A stretch of DNA of 64,000 bases. Source: Grifola frondosa (lineage: Eukaryota; Basidiomycota; Agaricomycetes; Polyporales; Grifolaceae). The notes below the pieces were generated by a model. The model ran no database searches and was not told where the DNA came from. It was given only the letters and a program-made list of their open reading frames with translations. The translations under genes were made by a program, and so were the position numbers. Of this stretch, positions 1 to 11,660 are shown piece by piece (position 1 is the first letter of the stretch; the number at the start of each line of letters is the position of its first letter). Where the stretch lies: the NCBI GenBank assembly GCA_001683735.1, contig LUGG01000006.1:1550001-1614000 (forward strand). The letters are read 5' to 3'.

Positions 1-367
1 CTTAATTTGTACATACAAACTGAGGATTTGAAACCACTCTCACCACATATTCATGGACCCGTGTTCGGTGCAGTTTCCATTGCGAACTACATGTCCCAAA
101 ATGGTAAGCTTTGATTGTGAGCGGCTGCTCGCATATGATCGCACCACCTCGTTTTCGACAATTTTGAGCCATTATTTATGTTGCCATGGCCGGAACTTAC
201 AATGTGTATTTTAGATATGCACTTGAATTTCTGAGACCACAGGAATTATTTTGGTATGTTTTGAATAAAATTAAGAGCTGTGTCAAGCAGTCGAGCCTTT
301 GTAAATTTAACGTTGAGCACTCACATGGATATGACACTGTGGTTAATGAGCCGATGAGTATATACTG
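1..367 (+). pseudogene. Fragment of an unidentified gene at the left edge
   Basis: The first 110 bases read open in frame 1 and end at a GTAAGC-type donor after a tyrosine-methionine-serine-glutamine-asparagine stretch. A second open stretch follows at 186-367. Unlike the next 13 kb, this piece still holds many CpG dinucleotides around 60-190, so it has decayed less than its neighbours. No domain was recognised. It could be the end of a gene lying to the left or a transposon coding remnant. Confidence 0.2.
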
Positions 368-1125
368 AATGGATCAAAGGTATGTGCATAAATGAAACAA
401 AAATGGGCCCATTGCATGACATTGTAATGTCATGCATAAATATATTCAATTTGTTCTCCAAAACTAATTCTCATTGTTGGATATCTGCCTGTCAAGGTTC
501 TGCTCGATATGGCTATGATATTGGACTTATTTACCTCCCACAATCAAGATCTGTGTGATCTCGACAAACATCATCAGGTGACAGATTGGCTAACAATTAT
601 TACATGTTTCACGATCACTTTGACAACACCAAATAATCTGAACAATTTGTCATAAAATGGCCAGTATGAGCTCTGTAAACGTGTCCAGAAAAACTGGACA
701 GCCTAAAAGAGCAGACAATTTTTGCTCATCCAGACTATCCAATTTTGTCTGGACATGTATTGACATGCAGCTTAGTCACTTGATAAAAGAATCAGTAATT
801 CAGCTCTGAGGGAAACGAACTGGTCGTTAGTCAGTTAGTACCTAAGTTGTTTGGGGTAATAAACTTAATATATTTATTTCAGTGAATGTTATAAAGTCTT
901 TGATGTTGAAAGACTGAATTTGAACTCAAGTTTTATTGATTTAGAAAAAGTCAATTAAGACTCTTAAGCTCTTTAGGCAGATATTACATAAAAACAGTAT
1001 GATTCAGATAGTAGCTACAACAGTATGTAACTACTTAGTGATAATTAATTAAGTACTCAGGGTGTCTCATGCACCTAGGGATGACTTTCAATTGCAGAAA
1101 AGCTCTTTCTCCCCTTCAGCTGGGG

Positions 1126-1614
1126 CATCCTTTATATACTAAATTATGTGGGAAAATTAAAACAATAAAAACTATTCAGTTTTCTTATTGGTCATGAATA
1201 GAAATTGGAAAACAATACATTAAACAATAAACATGAACAATAGAATCTTCTTGTCACAATAAAACAATAAGCCAAAGACAATATCATCAAAGAACAATAC
1301 AAATTCAAATAATAGGTCAAAAACAATACTACCAAAGAACAATAGAAATAAACAATAGAAAATTCTATTACAATGGTCTCTTCACAATGAAAATATAAAA
1401 ATATAGACAATAAGTATGTCCATAAAAGTTCAACAATAGCCATCTATTATTGTGCATAGGCTTAGTGTTGTTGTCTCCACATATGCTGTACCTGTATAGT
1501 TGGTGATATGATTTTGATCAAATGTAATGGTAAATAGTGCTAGGTTTCATCCCTATAAAAGGTGGTATGTTTTTCATATATTCTCAACATTCCTCTTGTC
1601 CACTTACTGATCAA
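1126..1614. promoter_or_regulatory. Divergent promoter with ACAAT/ATTGT array (left arm)
   Basis: A TATA box reading rightward (CTATAAAAGG, about 1551-1560) lies some 55 bases before the ATG at 1615. A second TATA box reading leftward (TATATAAAGG on the minus strand, about 1131-1139), with a CCAAT box upstream (minus strand near 1185), points out of the element. Between them, 1160-1440 holds about 15 copies of ACAAT, mostly as AACAAT, at irregular 10-25-base spacing. The arrangement is kept in both arms, which argues that it was functional. Confidence 0.45.
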
Positions 1615-1895
1615 ATGGCTAACTTTGAGGTGCATGTGTTTCTTTAGATTTTTCTTAATTATTAATTGACATATTTCTAGATTAACAATAAAGTTCAATT
1701 TTTCGAAAATGGTGAAGTCCATATTGGAAAGATTATAGCAATTGAAGATATTGATGTAAGTTAAACTATTATTATATAATTATCATTCTTCTAATGCTTG
1801 GTCTAATTTAGGAAGTACATATCTTTACCATTCAAGTAAATGATAAGGAAGTACACGTGTTCAACTTCTGTGCATCTATTATATTATTATTTCAA
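1615..1895 (+). CDS. Start of a small intron-containing gene in the left arm
   Basis: The model is exon 1615-1629 (Met-Ala-Asn-Phe-Glu), intron 1630-1680 (GTGCAT...CTAG, 51 nt), exon 1681-1755, intron 1756-1811 (GTAAGT...TTAG, 56 nt), exon 1812-1895, then a possible donor GTAATT. All three exons are open and join in phase. The predicted peptide is rich in alternating hydrophobic and charged residues (for example KVQFFENGEVHIGKIIAIED and a repeat-like EVHIF/EVHVF), suggesting a small beta-strand domain. No family was recognised. A TATA box lies about 55 bases upstream of the ATG. The same exon-intron plan occurs in the right arm. The 3' end could not be traced. Confidence 0.35.
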
Positions 1896-2827
1896 GTAAT
1901 TGTGATTTTTTACTTTTCCTATAATTATAGCATGTTTAGTGTTTTTCCCCAGTTCTTAACCTGTACAATTTTTAAGTTATATTTTCTCTATATCATGTAA
2001 ATATATATCACTTGGGTTTTTTCTTTTGAAAATAATTAAAAATGGAAGGAAAAAAAATCATACTTCAAAAATCTGAACAAATAAACTTATGAAAGAAGTG
2101 AAAATAAAGCTTTCTTCCCGAAATTTCTCCCTCAACATTCCAACCTGATATGCTTGCTCCTCCCATCGAGTGCTTTGAGCTTTAATTTTTCTGTATTTTT
2201 CTATTAATCAACGTACGAGTATGTCAGTATCAGTAGGCATCTCACTTTCAATGGATGTTTTTGACATCCAAATTTTTGGAATTCATCTGATGTTCTCATT
2301 CTGATGTCATGATGGTCGGATATTTATTGATTGTGAGAGAGGTTTGTCAGCGAATGTCTCCAGATCATTTGTCATCTTGGCTGATGGTTGCTTCTTGTGT
2401 TTAAACACTGTGCAACATGATATTTTTGTCATCTTCCCACATAACTACTTCTCATGACTGATTTTGCCCAATTCTGCTCTCACAAGCCTGCAACTTACTG
2501 ACATCATTCTTGCTCTATACCAACACAGTCTCTAGCCCCATGCCATCGAGATTACTATTTATCAGTTTATGCCTTTTGCAAGCTGCTCACCCATCTCTGT
2601 GCATCCACACCTACTTCTCATCGCACTTGCCTGCTTGATTTTATGCCAGCTATCAATCATGACACTGAACACATTATATATCCATGTGAGTACAAATTGT
2701 CCTTCGCTTTGCCATGGTTCATGTGGATGAGATGATGAAATCCTGTCTATATGCCCATCCAGTGTGTGGAACATGACAGATTTTGTGCTAACAAGATGGA
2801 GCTTCATGAGCTATTCATCATTCTCAT

Positions 2828-3033
2828 CAGCAAAATCTCAATTTAACTTATCATACTTCTTCTCTCTTAACTGCCTTAAATGCACTTATAAAAACCCTTA
2901 TGAGATCTCTTTTATCTCTTAATTGCTCTTTTTGTCTTAATTCAGAAGAAAAAAAGATATAAGATCTAAAAAGTAAGTTTATAAGGTTAGTTTAAGAGAA
3001 AAAAGTATCATAAGTTAAATTAAGATTTTGCTG
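2828..3033. mobile_element. 206-bp palindromic MITE-like element
   Basis: The two ends are inverted repeats of more than 50 bases: left CAGCAAAATCTCAATTTAAC, right the reverse complement with CAGCAAAATCTTAATTTAAC. Similarity continues inward through TTATSATACTTYTTTCTCTTAA. Pairing continues loosely to the centre, so the whole unit can fold on itself. An AT dinucleotide flanks both ends, which could be a 2-bp target-site duplication. There is no coding capacity. The superfamily cannot be assigned from this alone. Confidence 0.55.
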
Positions 3034-3084
3034 ATGGCCTTTTGAAGAGAGGCTGATTGTAACTAGAAGAGCTCTCAATCCATG

Positions 3085-3640
3085 GCTTTCCTGATTTTTA
3101 GCCACTACTACATGCTGACAGCAGGTGAGCTGGAGAGTATGAATGCATGCTATCAGTTAAAATGGGAAAACTCATGGCTTTATTTTCATAGAATGCAGTG
3201 ACAATAGTGCATATTTGCACTGTCTGTGTTAGCATCAAAAGTAGCTGCTCAAAATTCACATATTTCAAGTATGTCTGCTCAAGATTGTGCAGTCCATCCT
3301 GAGTGAAAGGATAAATGGTGAGTGCATTCTGGTAGTAGTGTAGTGCATGGGGGACACATGCTGGTTCAGTGTGAGGCTTGCCCACTGTTTAGCAGCCACT
3401 GCACCCAGCAGGTGAGTTAAAAAGCATGAACATGTACTATTAATTGGAGTGGAAAAACTTGTCACTTCTCCCACAGGATGTGCTGATGATAGCACATATT
3501 TGCACACTCTAAGTTAGTGCCGAAATGATGTCCCTCAAAATTACACACCCCACACACCTGCTAAAACCGCATGGTTCATTTTAAGCAGGACATTGAATAA
3601 TGAGTGCATTGTGACAGTGCTGCAGCATGTGGATGAGACA
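3085..3640 (+). repeat. Degenerate tandem repeat, unit about 290 bp
   Basis: Segments starting near 3090 and 3387 share the order: TTTAGC...CACT, GCAGGTGAG, a run ending in GAAAAACT, TGACAATAGTGCATATTTGCAC or a close variant, and GTTAG. A third partial unit begins near 3600, where GAGTGCATTGTGACAGTG resembles the middle of the first unit. Identity is low and the array is decayed. Related words (GCAAATGTGCACTCACAG) recur to about 4080. Confidence 0.35.
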
Positions 3641-4784
3641 GTTCAGTCAGGACAGATGTATGGACAGTGCAAATGTGCACTCACAGCATTATGGCATATG
3701 GACGAAGTGGTGCCACTGAGAGTGTGTGAGGAATTAACCATTCTGTTTGAAAGTGGGCTGGCTATGACTTGGCATAGTTGGGGCAGATGTACACATTGTT
3801 CCAGTGCACTGACTGGATGGAGCATCATGAGCAGTTAACTGTCTGTTTGGAAATGGGCCAGTCATAATCAGGACTTGTTCCTGCCACAGACATTGGTCAA
3901 TGGAAATGCTGGAGAACTGCTAATATGGGCTTTCCCATCCAGCAGCCAGTGCTCACTGCAAGTGCCTGGATAGTGGAAATGTTCACTGAAGGTAGCATAG
4001 TGCATGAATAAGATGATGAAATTAAGATGGGCATATAGATGGTGCAAACATGTGCTTGCAGTGTTGTGTCACATGGACCAGGTGGCATAATTAGAATATG
4101 AATATATAAACTCACAGTGCAGTGATTATACAATGTCACTATTTGTAATTTGTTTTTGAATATTCTTTATTTATTGGCCTGTCTAATTTAATCATATAAT
4201 GATATATGATCATATTTTAAGGGTGATATCACTAATAGTGTCACCATGTTGTATTTAACATTAACTAAAATAACTTTATTTGATATCTAATCAAGTAAAG
4301 ACTATTTTCAAGCAGAGTTAATCTGGTCAATATAGTCTCGTCAAAAGCATATATAAAAATTATCACTTGTATAATGATCCTTATATTTTAATAAATATAA
4401 TAAGACATAAGTCCACCTACTTTTAAGCTAGCAGTTAAACTATCAATAATTTTAACAATAAGTGATCTAACCTTTTTCTTACTATTCTGATAATTTGTCA
4501 CAATATCTGCATATTGATTAAATATTTTTTGGATAGTCTGAAATATGATATGAGTCTTCAACAGAGTTTTAGTAATATGATCAGCAATATAAGTCATACC
4601 TTTCAGTCATATTAGCCTGTAACTCACAGCCAGCCAGATGGTAGGATACCTTGTTATCACAGCTAGCTGGACCTGGCCAAAGGTTGTAATTATACTATAT
4701 TTATAGTTTGGCCAAAACTCTTCAAAGATTCTTTTAGCCTGGCTAATCGAATTAGTTAGTAGATAATATAGTAAAATCTCCCAG

Positions 4785-5125
4785 CATTCTTCAAAAAGTA
4801 TTTGCTGAAAATTCATGTATACACTGAAATTTATATTAATGATTGGAAGATTATTTTCTGACAATTATTTGCTGGCAATTCAATATATTTTTCAGAATTT
4901 ATATTTATGCTCAAACAATTATTCTGTGAAAATTATTTATCAAACATTTACTTTATACTTTAGAATTTATATCCATTTAGCTTGAAAGATTATTCTCTGA
5001 AAATTATTTGCTGACAATTTGATATATTCTCTGGAATTTATATTCAAGCTTGAAAAATTATATGCCAGCAATTTAATATATTCTCCAAAATTTAGATTCA
5101 CTTGGAAGATTATTCTTCAGAGATT
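4785..5125 (+). repeat. Tandem repeat, about five units of roughly 70 bp
   Basis: The unit reads approximately GAAAATTATTTGCTGACAAT followed by TTRATATATTCTCYRGAATT, TATATTYATGCTTGAAAGAT and TATTCTCT. Units begin near 4793, 4858, 4929, 5000 and 5062. The block 4613-4780 just before it (with AGCTAGCTGG and GCCTGGCTAAT words) recurs with it at 16.6-16.9 kb, so the two belong to one larger repeat family. Confidence 0.5.
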
Positions 5126-5846
5126 ATCATATGTTGCTAAAAGATTTCACTTTTGGCATATTTTAAGTTCAGTCATCATATGGTTTTTTCTTCATTGCTT
5201 CATCAATTCTGCATGGATTCTTCTCATTTATCACCTTGCTTACATTATTTATTTACTCTATATTCTGGAAGATCATCCATCATGGTCAAATAGATTGCCA
5301 AATAGTCCCATTTGACAGGCATAACTGTAATAGTCTATGACATAATTACTATATATGATGATGTGATAAAGGCTTGGGTCATCTAATGTATAGTATTTAT
5401 ACCTTGCTGGCCTATACAAACACTGAGATAAAGATAACTGTCAACAATCACATCTTTGATATCACTGCATGTCAAAAACAATGACAACTTGTCATGCCAA
5501 ATTAACAGTGCCTTGAAGGATGAAATCTCTCTCAGACCTAGGATCCATCTTTTGAGAGAGCTACTATGATCTATAGGGGCAGTTTCGAAGAGAACCTGGC
5601 TTTACACATGACATGCAGATAATATATCTACCCAGGGACTCTTAACAAGCTCTGAACTGTCAAGCAATGATGATGTTAAAATGCTCAAAGTGAGCCACTT
5701 GAGCCCTCCATTGATCTCAACTATTAATTATTATGTTAAAGAGATTTTCAGAATTTTTAGAGCATTCTCTGCAGAATGATGTGTTTAGCAGAAGTTACAA
5801 AGATATCTGTTGGTGAATCTTTGGTCTTGAGCATGATGAAAATGGC

Positions 5847-6077
5847 ATGCTTCTCTCACTGATACCTCCATCAGAATTTGCTCACAAAAAGCTCAGTCAG
5901 CTGGCAGATAGTTTTATTGTCAACAAATATTGGCTTTTTAATATGCTATTATCTGTGGTGGGCTATACTTCTATACTGAATTTGGTTTACTGGGGCATGG
6001 TGCAACCAGTGATCTCTCAAAACCTGAAGGAGGTAAACAAATCTTACATTATAGATCTTATTTGTGGATCTCATTAA
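5847..6077 (+). pseudogene. Coding remnant related to the one at 8.2 kb
   Basis: The frame reads LSQLADSFIVNKYWLF and continues to IDLICGSH. A segment near 8205-8345 encodes a similar string in broken frames (HQLSDR, then FVVNNCF). The pair looks like two decayed copies, or two repeats, of the same protein region. The protein family was not recognised. Confidence 0.25.
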
Positions 6078-7379
6078 TTTATACAGTTTTTAAACAATAA
6101 AATGGCAAATTGACCATCAATTATTATAACATCTTATTTAATCTTTGTTGAATGGGGACATCTTGAGGACAACTCTTTAGCATATAACACTGGACAACTC
6201 TCTCCTAAAGTTTGTATTCTTCAATGATGTTAAAATTCTCAAACACTCTCAAAAAGCAATTTAGGACTATCTCCCATGAGATGATGATTGAAAATGTGGA
6301 AAATGTGACATTTTTAATTCATTGATATTGCTTTGTAAACTATATGAGTTTTTATTTCTATTTATGCTTATTTTATATTGATTTCTATAGGAAATGCCAG
6401 ACTTCAACAAGTTAAAGAAACTGCATACTCTGCTGAAAAGGTTCAGCCTTCTAATCTACCACTGAATGTTGCCTATTGCTCATGAATGTGATTGAGTTAG
6501 CCATGCAAAGGAACTAAAAGTTGACATCTCTAATGTTACTGTGAATTCAGACTTTGCTGTATTAGTAAAGCAAGTGATCTTTCTTGCAACAGTAGTATCA
6601 TCATTGGTTCTTTTGCATTCACTGGCCAGATCTTAATCCCATATTAGGTGCAGGGACCTTATCAAGGTAAGTCTGATGGATGTACACATATATTATTATG
6701 CTAAATTACATTCATAAGTATGTAAGCTCATTCAGAAATGTGAAGCATCCTTGAGCTCTTAATAATCTGGAAAGAGCTTTGTGGCACATTATCTCTAAAA
6801 TTGCAAGTGATACCTTAGACATAGAGCAGGGCTTGATTAGTTTTTAATTCTGACATTCTAATGAAGGCAGCGACATTTCAACTTTTAAAAGTTGGTTTAT
6901 CAACTCAATCAATAGTAAGTAATAACATGTATGCTTCTTGATTGTACTTATACAAACTGCAAGTAGTGCCCCCCTCAAAATCATTTTTCCACATTCAAAA
7001 ACTCAATGAAGAGAAAAGTCACAAGTTCTATGTAGATGTTTAAAGCTCTTCAGGAGTAGGTCACCTTGCTGAAGGTCCAATTAGCAGCTTTCAGAATCAA
7101 CAAGCACCATATGTAAATACATGCAGTATCAACTTACTATCAGGTTCTCCCCAACTAAATGTCAATGGCCCCAACCCAAATAAAAGTGCATCTCTGTCTT
7201 TTCAGGCCCCACCTGCCTCTGAGTGAACTTTCAGAAGGCAAACATCCAACATGAACCATGGGTCATCAAGGCACATTACATCAACATTAGTTAGGAAGGT
7301 GAAGATGAAGGAGAAGAATGCCCAACTATGCCACTTGCAGAGTGCAAGGCCAGACAGCAGTTCAGAACCCAAGAATACA

Positions 7380-7445
7380 GACCATACTGATGAGGACAAT
7401 GACAGTGATGATGATGATGATAGTAATGGTGGTGATGACCACTAT
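7380..7445 (+). repeat. Imperfect GAT/GAC triplet repeat
   Basis: A run of GATGAC/GATGAT triplets lies inside a short open stretch at 7251-7511 and encodes an acidic Asp-rich run. It may be low-complexity expansion rather than a coding signal. Confidence 0.5.
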
Positions 7446-8204
7446 GATAAAATCCAAATGGATCTGAATGTTGCAGTAGGTACATTGCTTTCCTCACAGA
7501 ATGAGATTTAAACTGTGATACAACGTGCTCCTCAGTCATTATTAATATAAATATATTCATTCAAGGATTCATGAATAAACACCCATAGTGTGAACAGTGT
7601 GCATGCCTATGTGAGTCAATAAAAATATTATCATTCATCAATCATTGATGATGCCCAATAGAAGAGTGCTGAGAGGAACTTTTTACAGTCCATTCAAGAT
7701 AGTGAGCTTCAGAAGAATGGGCTATCATTGTATGTTATACCCTTACACTCAAGATCTAGAACAGAAGACATGGTCTAAGGTACTAGTTTCAAATTTGCAG
7801 ATTTCTTATACATAAAGAGTGCTATTATACAAATAATTTTCTGCAGTTGGCATATTGTGGTGCTCAATCACTCACTATTTCAGTCACTTGATTTTGACCT
7901 TCATGATTTACACTGGCTTGGAAACCTTATGATCAGCCCATTCTCATGCAAAATGCTATTCAAGATGTTGCATGTTGTGATCCTAACAACATGATGAAAT
8001 GTTTGGAGAAGCATACTTTATGACAGTTGTTTGATGAAGGTGCAAAGTTTGATAGGCTCATCCTTAATGTGTTGAATTTAAAGTTCATTTAAGGGTCTTT
8101 TTGAACCAGTTCGGTGAAGGTATTGTTGGTCTCATTCATTTAGATGTTTATGATGACACCTGATTTCTATAGTGATGTTGCATTACATATCTCTGCCTAG
8201 ACCC

Positions 8205-8345
8205 AGATGAGAGAACACTTCATCAGCTATCAGACAGATGATTTGTTGTGAACAATTGCTTCACACAAGGGTGCATCAATATGATTTCATTTCAATACTA
8301 CTGGCCTGGGAACAATAACTGGAGTCCTTACAGGTACTAAATATT
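8205..8345 (+). pseudogene. Coding remnant related to 5847-6077
   Basis: Translating across one stop gives HQLSDR-x-FVVNNCF followed by a QYYWPG motif, matching the residue pattern at 5.85 kb (SQLADSFIVNKYW). Stops and frame changes show it is dead. It lies inside the inverted-repeat structure and may be what remains of its protein. Confidence 0.25.
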
Positions 8346-10529
8346 GGGTCTTTGTCTATCCCAAGGATGAGAAACACGACACAGAATCAAGTGATGCTTT
8401 TGTCAACAGATGGACATCTTTCAAGCCTTTACCTCAAGGAGAGTATAAAATTGAGGGTGTCTTACTGACACTAGGGAGTGTCCTATAAGTTCAGTTCAGT
8501 TAATGTTGACATTTTATTGAAAGATCAAATATCTGCCATTATGTCCTGACACTTGAGTATGGTATAATTTATGATTGTCATTTTTATGCTGCCTCCACTA
8601 TTCAGGATATATTCTGTGACATGATTCATAGCTTCATCATGAATGACACCATCATGAATGTAAATTACCCAAAGATGATCACTCTTCTATACCAATTTAT
8701 GATGCTTTGAAGTTTGGTGTGTAAGTTACAGAAGTTATGACTAAATAGACTTCATAAACAATCACTGACTTGATAACTGTATCAAAAAACAAGCTTGTAA
8801 CATTAGTATTACATCTTAATGGATACATCACTAAAACTAGGTGATTCAAAGAGTGGGAGTCTGGATGAAAACTTACAGTTAGCAGTTGATTAAGAAATGA
8901 ATTAGTGATGTCATTAAAAATGGTGCTGAGGAAGAGTTCTATCACTTTTGATTGAGGTGAGACAAACTGCCAATGATGCATCTGCTGCTGGTATGCGAGA
9001 GCTAATATTGAGGAACCCTGGCCATATGAAGGTATAGGTGGATGCAAATTAAGTTTTAACTGACTATGTGACATTGGCCACATCTTTTCAGTGATCCTCC
9101 ATTCTTAGCTAGCAGCTTTCATGAAAGGATGCATTGCAGAACAGATTAGTCAAACTTGGATCTTGCTACAGCAGTGTGTATTCAAGTACATATAATAAAA
9201 TTTAAAAAAAGTGGGAGGATGGTGGATGGGAAAATAGAAACATGAGTCATGACAGTCATATAGGCTTGAAGTTTCCATCGGTAAGTAGTAAGCATGCAAA
9301 CAAATAATTGGACTTAAATGTATTAAAGGTTCAGAAATAATTATTTCTTGATATCTTGATAAATATAGTGAGTGATGATTCAATAGAGGTCATCATACTG
9401 ATTAATCTCATGAAAATATTTAACGGTAAGGTGCAGAATGAGATTACCTAGCATCTGATGGCAAGGTGCACCAGTAATAATTAGGACATAAGCAAAAGTT
9501 ATTGTAATAAATATCAATAGCATACGCTTCAGCATGTGTAGCTTCATATGGTCTCCAACCCTACTCGGTCAGCATGTGTCTAGATCAGGCACTTGATATG
9601 TTTCATGTCTGAGGCTGAAATTTGTAGTGATCGGACTTAGGGTACCTAGCAATAGTGATTTCCAGAAGTTGGAGAATAGTGAAGGGTCTCATAGTTATAC
9701 TAGGATTGTTAATTAATAATTCATTAACAATTTTCTTTCTATCCTTACTTGCTTTAATGGCTGACTGGATGATGTGTATTATAATGTCAGCCTCAAATTT
9801 TATCTCTGACCATGGTCAGGATTTGGATGCAATATTGAAATTAACTTGAAAAAATAATCTGACTACCAAAGATGCACATGTAGATGTCTTCCTTAACATA
9901 GATGTTACTAACATTAACAGCATCCTTGTGTATGAAGATCACCAAGACCTGAAATGAAAATCTCCAGATAATAATTAGATTTCATATAAATTGTAATTAA
10001 AAGCAGTCATCCATGACTGACTCTCCATATCCTTTTTCCATCCTCCTAGGCTCTCAGGCATCAACATTGCATGCCCCAGGCTGGAGCACACATTACAGCA
10101 GCTGGAGTGAAATTATGTTTATGCCATGTTAGTGCATCTGAAACATGACATCATGAAGGCAGGGAAGCACCATGCTTAGATTTTCATTGACATATCTGTA
10201 TGTTGATTAATAGGAAAATACAGGAAAATTAAAGCTCAAAGCACTTAATGGAAGAACCAAGTGTATCATCAGGTTGGAATGTTAAGGGAAGAATTTTGGA
10301 AAGAAAGTTCTATTTTCACTTCTTTCATAAGTTTATTTGTTCAGGTTCTTGAAGTATGATTTTTTTCCCTTTCATTCTTAATTATTTTAAATTCTCAAAA
10401 GAAAAACTCAAGAGATATAGATTTATATGATACAAAGAAAATATAACTTAACCTTATACAAGTTAAGAAGTGGAAAAGATACTGAACATGCTATAATTAT
10501 AGCAAAGTAAAAAATAAGAAATACTTGAA

Positions 10530-10804
10530 ATAATAATAATAAATGCATAGAAGTTTAACATGTGTACCTTCTTTATCATTTATCTGAATGGTAAAGACAC
10601 ATACTCCCCAAATTAGACCAAGCATTAGAAGGATGATAATTATATAATAATAGTTTAACTTACATCAATATCTTCAATTGCTATAATTTTGCCAGTATAG
10701 ACTTCACCATTTTCGAAAAATTAGACTTTATTGTTGATCTAAAAATATATAAATTAATAATCAAGAAAAATCTGAAGAAACACACGCACCTCAAAGTTAG
10801 CCAT
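10530..10804 (-). pseudogene. Broken copy of the arm gene
   Basis: This is the minus-strand counterpart of 1615-1895, with the same ATG and first five codons (10804-10790), the same GTGCGT donor and the start of exon 2 at 10738. Within exon 2 the CAA codon of the left copy is TAA here, a C-to-T nonsense change. The second acceptor (TTTAG on the left) reads TTTGG, and the third exon carries an extra base. It is clearly inactive. Confidence 0.45.
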
Positions 10805-10856
10805 TTGATCAGTAAGTGGACAAGAGAAATGTTGAGAATATATGAAAAACATACCA

Positions 10857-11290
10857 CCATTTTATAGGGATAGAATCTAGCACTATTTACTGTTACATTT
10901 AATCAGAATCATGTCACCAACTATATAGGTACAGCATATGTAGAGACAATAACACTGAGCTTTATGCACAATAATAGATGGCTATTGTGTAGACTTTTAT
11001 GGATATACTTATTGTTTATATTTTTATACTTTTATTGTGAAGAGACCATTGTACTAAAATATCTATTGTCTTTCTATTTTTTTGGTAGTATTATTTTGAC
11101 TTATTGTTTGAATTTGTATTGTTCTTTGATGCTATTGTTTTGGTTATTGTTTTATTGTGATAAGAAGATTCTATTGTTTATGCTATTGTTTAAATGTATT
11201 GTTTTCATTTTCTATTCATGACCAATAAAAAACTGAATAGTCCTTATTGTTTTGATTTTCCACATAATTTAGTATATAAAGGATGCCTCA
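10857..11290. promoter_or_regulatory. Divergent promoter with ATTGT array (right arm)
   Basis: This is the inverted copy of the left-arm promoter. It has about 14 ATTGT motifs between 10973 and 11255, a CCAAT box at 11222 and TATATAAAGG at 11273 facing right, and a decayed inward TATA (CTATAAAATGG on the minus strand near 10857-10867). Confidence 0.45.
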
Positions 11291-11660
11291 ACTGAATGGA
11301 GAGAGAGAGCTTTTCTATGATTGAAAGTCATCCCTAGGTGCACGAGACATCCTGAATCATAGCTTGACTGTCACTAAGTAGTTACTTATCATTGTACCTA
11401 CTATTTGAATTACACTGCTTTTATTCCAAACCTACTTGAAGAGCTTAAAAGATCTTGATTGACTTTTTCTAAATCAATAAGACTTAAGTCTAAGTTCAAA
11501 GTCTTTCAACATTAAAGACTTCACAACATTTACTGAAAACAATATACTAAGTTTATTACCCTGAACAACTGAGGTATTAACTGACTAACAACAAGTCCAT
11601 TTTCCTCAGAGCAAGATTACTTAATTGATCTTTTTTATGAAGTGACTTAGCTGCACGTCA

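Larger units (their letters stand above)
761..2226 (+). repeat. Left arm of the long inverted repeat
   Basis: This 1466-bp arm matches the reverse complement of 10188-11660 without large gaps. Shared landmarks in order are the TGAC terminus, a leftward TATA box near 1131-1140, an array of about 15 ACAAT motifs (1160-1440), a rightward TATA box at about 1553-1560, an ATG at 1615 with two introns, an A/T-rich tail near 2040 and the inner end CTATTAATCAAC...ATGTCA. Similarity stops at 2226. Confidence 0.7.
2227..10187. other. Decayed interior of the inverted-repeat structure
   Basis: This is AT-rich, CpG-poor sequence with stops in all frames apart from short open stretches. Pieces with recognisable structure are listed separately (palindromic element at 2.8 kb, repeats at 3.1-3.6 and 4.8-5.1 kb, related coding remnants at 5.85 and 8.2 kb, a triplet repeat at 7.4 kb). 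Nothing further could be identified in 6100-7200 or 8400-10187. Confidence 0.5.
761..11660. mobile_element. 10.9-kb structure bounded by 1.47-kb inverted repeats
   Basis: The segments 761-2226 and 10188-11660 are inverted copies of each other, roughly 85% identical by eye across their whole length. The outer ends read TGACATGCAGC on the left and GCTGCACGTCA on the right, so the structure begins TGAC and ends GTCA. The flanks (ggacatgtat and ccattcgggc) show no clear target-site duplication. The interior (2227-10187) is decayed. It may be one DNA transposon with very long terminal repeats, or two members of one repeat family inserted tail to tail. Both arms carry the same promoter and gene start (separate entries). 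CpG depletion shows it is old and was probably methylated. Confidence 0.5.
10188..11660 (-). repeat. Right arm of the long inverted repeat
   Basis: This 1473-bp arm is the inverted partner of 761-2226. It carries the same divergent promoter (outward TATATAAAGG at 11273-11282, with CCAATAAAAA at 11222) and the same gene start, here broken. The differences from the left arm include many C-to-T or G-to-A changes. Confidence 0.7.

Noticed and set aside
7251..7511. Open frame with Asp-rich run as a real gene
   Set aside because: It depends on a GAT/GAC triplet repeat in CpG-depleted DNA, with equal openness on the opposite strand.
761..11660. Interpretation of the inverted arms as the two LTRs of one retrotransposon
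   Set aside because: LTRs are direct repeats. These arms are inverted, and no target-site duplication or primer-binding site was found.
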